This document shows positions 17,851-20,517 of a stretch of DNA of 20,517 bases, in pieces. Each line of letters opens with the position of its first letter. Positions within the stretch are counted from its first letter, which is position 1. The notes below the pieces were generated by a model that was not told where the DNA came from, did no database searches, and saw nothing but the letters and a program-made list of their open reading frames with translations. A program made the translations under genes and the position numbers. This stretch comes from Plantago elongata (Eukaryota > Streptophyta > Magnoliopsida > Lamiales > Plantaginaceae): NCBI GenBank assembly GCA_036897095.1, contig JAYMSP010003245.1, positions 1 to 20,517 on the forward strand. Direction: 5' to 3'.

Positions 17851-19450
17851 ACAGTCTCATTTAGTCCTTATATATTAGCGGTCATTATCATTAGTTTTAT
17901 AGTGTATTTGTGTGTTTCATGCTTTGGTACTTTTGTTTGTGTTTTTGTAGGATTTGGTGTCTTGAAGGTGAAAATCGGAGTAAAAATATTTGTTCTAGAT
18001 CTCTAAATGTAGAGTATCTAGGAGAAGACGAAAGTGAATTCGGAGTTCGGACGAAGAATTGAGAGCCGTTTAGTTGAAGCTTGCGAAAGTAATATTTTAC
18101 GGAGCAACCTTTCCATTTTAGTCAGAACTCTCTCATATGATGTTCGATTGCTCTAACGTTGGTGGCAATGGAAAGATAACTAAAATGGCTACAACTTTAG
18201 TGATTAAATTTGGTCGAATTACGCCTGCGTAAAAATTTACAGAGGTTTTAAGCTCGCCTCAGCGAATGATGTTCTCTGCCGCGACGACAGTTCCAGGTGA
18301 GTAATCTGGAAGCTACGAGAGGAATCTCACCGCAGCCGCATCGGCGAGCAGGACCATAATTAGCCGACTTTTATCATTTTCGGGCCAAGATTAGGTTATC
18401 TTTTGCCACAACTTCTTATATTCGATTTATTCATATAAAAAGCTCCTAGAACCCATACTTTAACATAGAGAGATACAATTGGAGCTTGGTTATTATTCTT
18501 GATTGATTATGTACATCGGATTCATCATTCTCTTAGTAATTCTTCCTGTTTATTCAATTCACTTTATTATTATCGGAATTGTATGATCTTGTTATTGATT
18601 GCCAATATATTTATGCAACACATGAACATTTTCTTGAATTCCCTTGTTCTTCAATTTATCATGAGTAGCTAAACATCTCCTAATACAGTAGAGATGAGAC
18701 GGTGATTGCGTATTCGTTCTAGGGTTTGTCTTTGTTCATGTAGGTTTGTCTACTTCAAAGATCTTCGTAAAATCTAGCAATCCATTAAAATAGTTTAACA
18801 TATTCTAAAACGTTGTCGGTTGAGGACCATAGATTGAAAACTTAGGATTATAAAAGTAGTATATTCTCAAATAACGTTGGTTAGACTGGATTAGCTATTT
18901 TCCGTACAAAAACCTTGTGACAAGCATGAACGATTACCCTAGAGCGAATTAGCACCATTTAATCTATATAATGTTTTTGCCTTTCTTATTGATTAAATCT
19001 TGTTATTTGCTTTTTTATTGTTTAGTTATTAGTTGTAAAACTCTTCAAACATCAAACTGTTTCAACGAGTGATTATTTACTTTCAACTACTTCATGGTTT
19101 AATTAGTTCCTTAGTGAACAATTATGTGGTTAGCTAATTGTTCTACAATAACTGCTTACTACTTAGTTTTCTGAGTATTAATTTGAGCACATATATAAAA
19201 TGGTAGGCTTTGCGTTTCGATTGGATTCTTCTAAGTACTCGTAGGACTTGATAATTCTCTACATAATCCTCTTAGTTGACACATATGTTCTTTGAGAAGC
19301 ACCAAAAGTGGTAATTAGGTATAATATGACATAAATACACCGAAAAGTGAGGGTCTAAATGTGTGTTAAATCGCACATTTCCGAGTCACATCAAACTCCC
19401 CCAAACTAGTTCATTCCTCGTCCTCGGGCAAGGCTTAGAACGACAAATAA
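17850..19450 (+). mobile_element. Diverged LTR-retrotransposon segment, non-coding (Ty3/gypsy-type suspected)
   Basis: This stretch has no long open frame but has the look of plant gypsy LTR and leader sequence. It holds a moderately GC-rich U3-like part (18010-18400, including GTTGGTGGCAATGGAAAGAT and TTTAAGCTCGCCTCAGCGA), and a TATA-like CATATAAAAAGCTCCTAGAA near 18432. A long T-rich leader follows. The 3' part (19380-19440) has the block TCACATCAAACTCCCCCAAA followed by TCGTCCTCGGGCAA. I recognise these from memory as recurrent in plant gypsy elements. No gag or pol remains, and no LTR pair or target duplication was found, so the ends are approximate. Confidence 0.45.
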
Positions 19451-19526
19451 AAGAGTGGCAATGAAGTGGATAAAGGAAATAAACCGTGAGATAGATAAAA
19501 AAAAAACTTAATTCTTCAGGTGATTT

Positions 19527-19665
19527 CCTCCAAGCCGGTGATGCTTAGTTGGTCTTTTTGGATGATCAACCACAACGGGACTGAGGCACGGCCCGGATTC
19601 CTGCGGGAGGTAGGAGTGGGGTAGAGGCCAAGAAAACAAGCATTGAGCGAAGAAGAAAGGGGCAC
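19527..19665 (+). pseudogene. Decayed organellar small-subunit rRNA fragment (NUMT, or NUPT)
   Basis: From CTTAGTTGG (19543) to GGAGTGGGG (19621) the sequence follows the conserved 16S-type rRNA region: GATGATCAACCACAACGGGA, then CTGAGGCACGGCCCGG, then a degraded form of the ACTCCTACGGGAGGCAGCAG site. Differences from the conserved bacterial/organellar form are mostly transitions (CAGCC to CAACC, AGCTGG to AGTTGG), as expected for methylated nuclear DNA. The words GGTCTTTTTGGATGATC and GGCCCGG fit plant mitochondrial rrn18 better than plastid rrn16, from memory. A further piece, TTGAGCGAAGAAGAAAGGGGC (20 bases of it align loosely), may continue it after an internal deletion. It is not a functional rRNA. 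Confidence 0.8.
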
Positions 19666-19689
19666 AACTATAACGGAGACATCAATTTT

Positions 19690-20055
19690 TTTTAAAATTT
19701 AATGGTGATTGTATATTGCATGCGGGTACGAGGTACATATAAGGTAGTTTTTATTTCTCTTTCCTAAGTTATAATCACTTTATTCATTCTCACTCATACT
19801 CCATCAATCATTTACTATATTTTATCAACATAATACTCCTCACAAATTAATATATTATTATTTTTAATTGAGGAGAAATTAAGTCCTACGATGTTCTTAT
19901 TGGACTGGGAAGTACTCTTTTTATTCTTTATTATTTCTCATTCTTATGTCTTGCACTTTATGTATTATATATCATTTGTCTCTCCAACAATAAACACTCG
20001 ACTTTTTACAAAAAAATGTCGAATGAAACATGACTAGAACATTGGGGTGGGGGAG
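19690..20055. other. AT-rich intergenic DNA
   Basis: I see no gene or recognisable repeat between the rRNA fragment and the Tourist-like element. Confidence 0.5.
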
Positions 20056-20058
20056 TAA

Positions 20059-20181
20059 GTCTCTGTCCTCTTCAACTTAAAATCACTTCAGTTTAGTTAA
20101 ATTCGGTTCAGTTCAGTTCGGCGTAGTTATAATTTATACTTTACTTTAGTTCAGTAAATTTCAGTTGAAGAGAACAGAGCC
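20059..20181. mobile_element. Tourist-like (PIF/Harbinger) MITE, 123 bp
   Basis: The terminal inverted repeats match in 17 of 20 positions (GTCTCTGTCCTCTTCAACTT against GGCTCTGTTCTCTTCAACTG). They are flanked on both sides by the trinucleotide TAA (20056-20058 and 20182-20184), the expected PIF/Harbinger target duplication. The interior carries GGTTCAGTTCAGTTCGG-type reiterations. There is no coding sequence. Confidence 0.8.
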
Positions 20182-20184
20182 TAA

Positions 20185-20517
20185 AATAGTGTATCTTGCA
20201 ATTTTATTTTACACATTGTCAAACGGGTGATCCTGCAATTGCTTTGATTTGGATGTCCAACTCGGGCTTACCTGATTGGTCGAAGGGAATAGGGTTGTTA
20301 ATACAACATGTGTTTTCGATTTATTTTTACGCCATGTGAGAAGACGATTCAGAGTTGGATGGTGAAGTGTGGGGGTGATTAAATAATCCGTCCGCACAAA
20401 CTGCCCTCATCTCACTCACACCCGCCGATTAATTTTTTGTATAAAAATTTATGTGTGTTGAGTTTTTTATAACCCGTCAATCGGTGGGTAGGTGGTGGTT
20501 TGGTTTGGTGCAACCTG
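20185..20517. other. Intergenic DNA at the right edge
   Basis: No gene recognised. The minus-strand open frame at 20209-20397 has no domain. CCCGTCAATCGGTGGGTAGG near the edge resembles CGGTGGGCACCCGTCAAC at 2401, but too weakly to define a repeat. Confidence 0.45.

Noticed and set aside
20209..20397. 62-codon minus-strand frame near the right edge
   Set aside because: No domain, no splice or promoter context, and low-complexity Thr/Ser/Lys content.
1..20517. CRISPR arrays, operons or bacterial defence genes
   Set aside because: There are no regularly spaced identical repeats with unique spacers and no bacterial gene organisation; the window is plant nuclear DNA.

Overview
The window is nuclear DNA of a flowering plant, most likely a core eudicot. 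The signs are a strongly AT-rich background, genes split by GT-AG introns, plant-type families, and plant MITEs and LTR-element debris. I cannot name the species. Two genes are well supported, and they converge between about 9.7 and 15.8 kb (to 16.3 kb if a possible 5' leader exon is real). The rest is intergenic DNA with repeats and fragments. Gene 1 (+ strand, coding exons within 9962-13040) encodes a 452-residue class-3 (alpha/beta-hydrolase) lipase of the plant mono-/di-acylglycerol lipase group. It has five coding exons, a probable 5'-leader intron, and a first coding intron that can only be spliced in frame with a GC donor (GC-AG). Gene 2 (- strand, coding exons within 13709-15786) encodes a 274-residue R2R3-MYB transcription factor. 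It has the standard three-exon layout and a linker motif like that of subgroup 9 (MIXTA/MYB16/MYB106/MYB17). The stop codons are 668 bases apart. An exon-like segment (13440-13495) lies between them. Nothing suggests that the two genes share a pathway. Left flank (1-9.6 kb): a complete Stowaway-like MITE (711-938); an imperfect tandem repeat encoding FKH-type units (about 1631-1770); several perfect hairpins and palindromes; a purine-only tract; a mosaic of gene-like fragments with GC-rich inverted segments (4.7-5.65 kb); and a roughly 1.9-kb repeat domain (5.9-7.85 kb). In that domain degenerate AAACTATAA-type repeats run in opposite orientation on the two sides of a perfect 2 x 81 bp duplication. 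A candidate solo LTR lies at 8445-8953. Right flank (16-20.5 kb): a diverged LTR-retroelement segment without coding capacity (about 17.85-19.45 kb), a decayed fragment of organellar small-subunit rRNA (about 19527-19665, probably mitochondrial), and a small Tourist-like MITE with matching TAA target-site duplications (20059-20181). No previously undescribed system is convincingly present. The best leads are the inverted-orientation repeat domain, the GC-AG intron, the rRNA insertion, and the possible spliced antisense or 3'-UTR exon between the genes.
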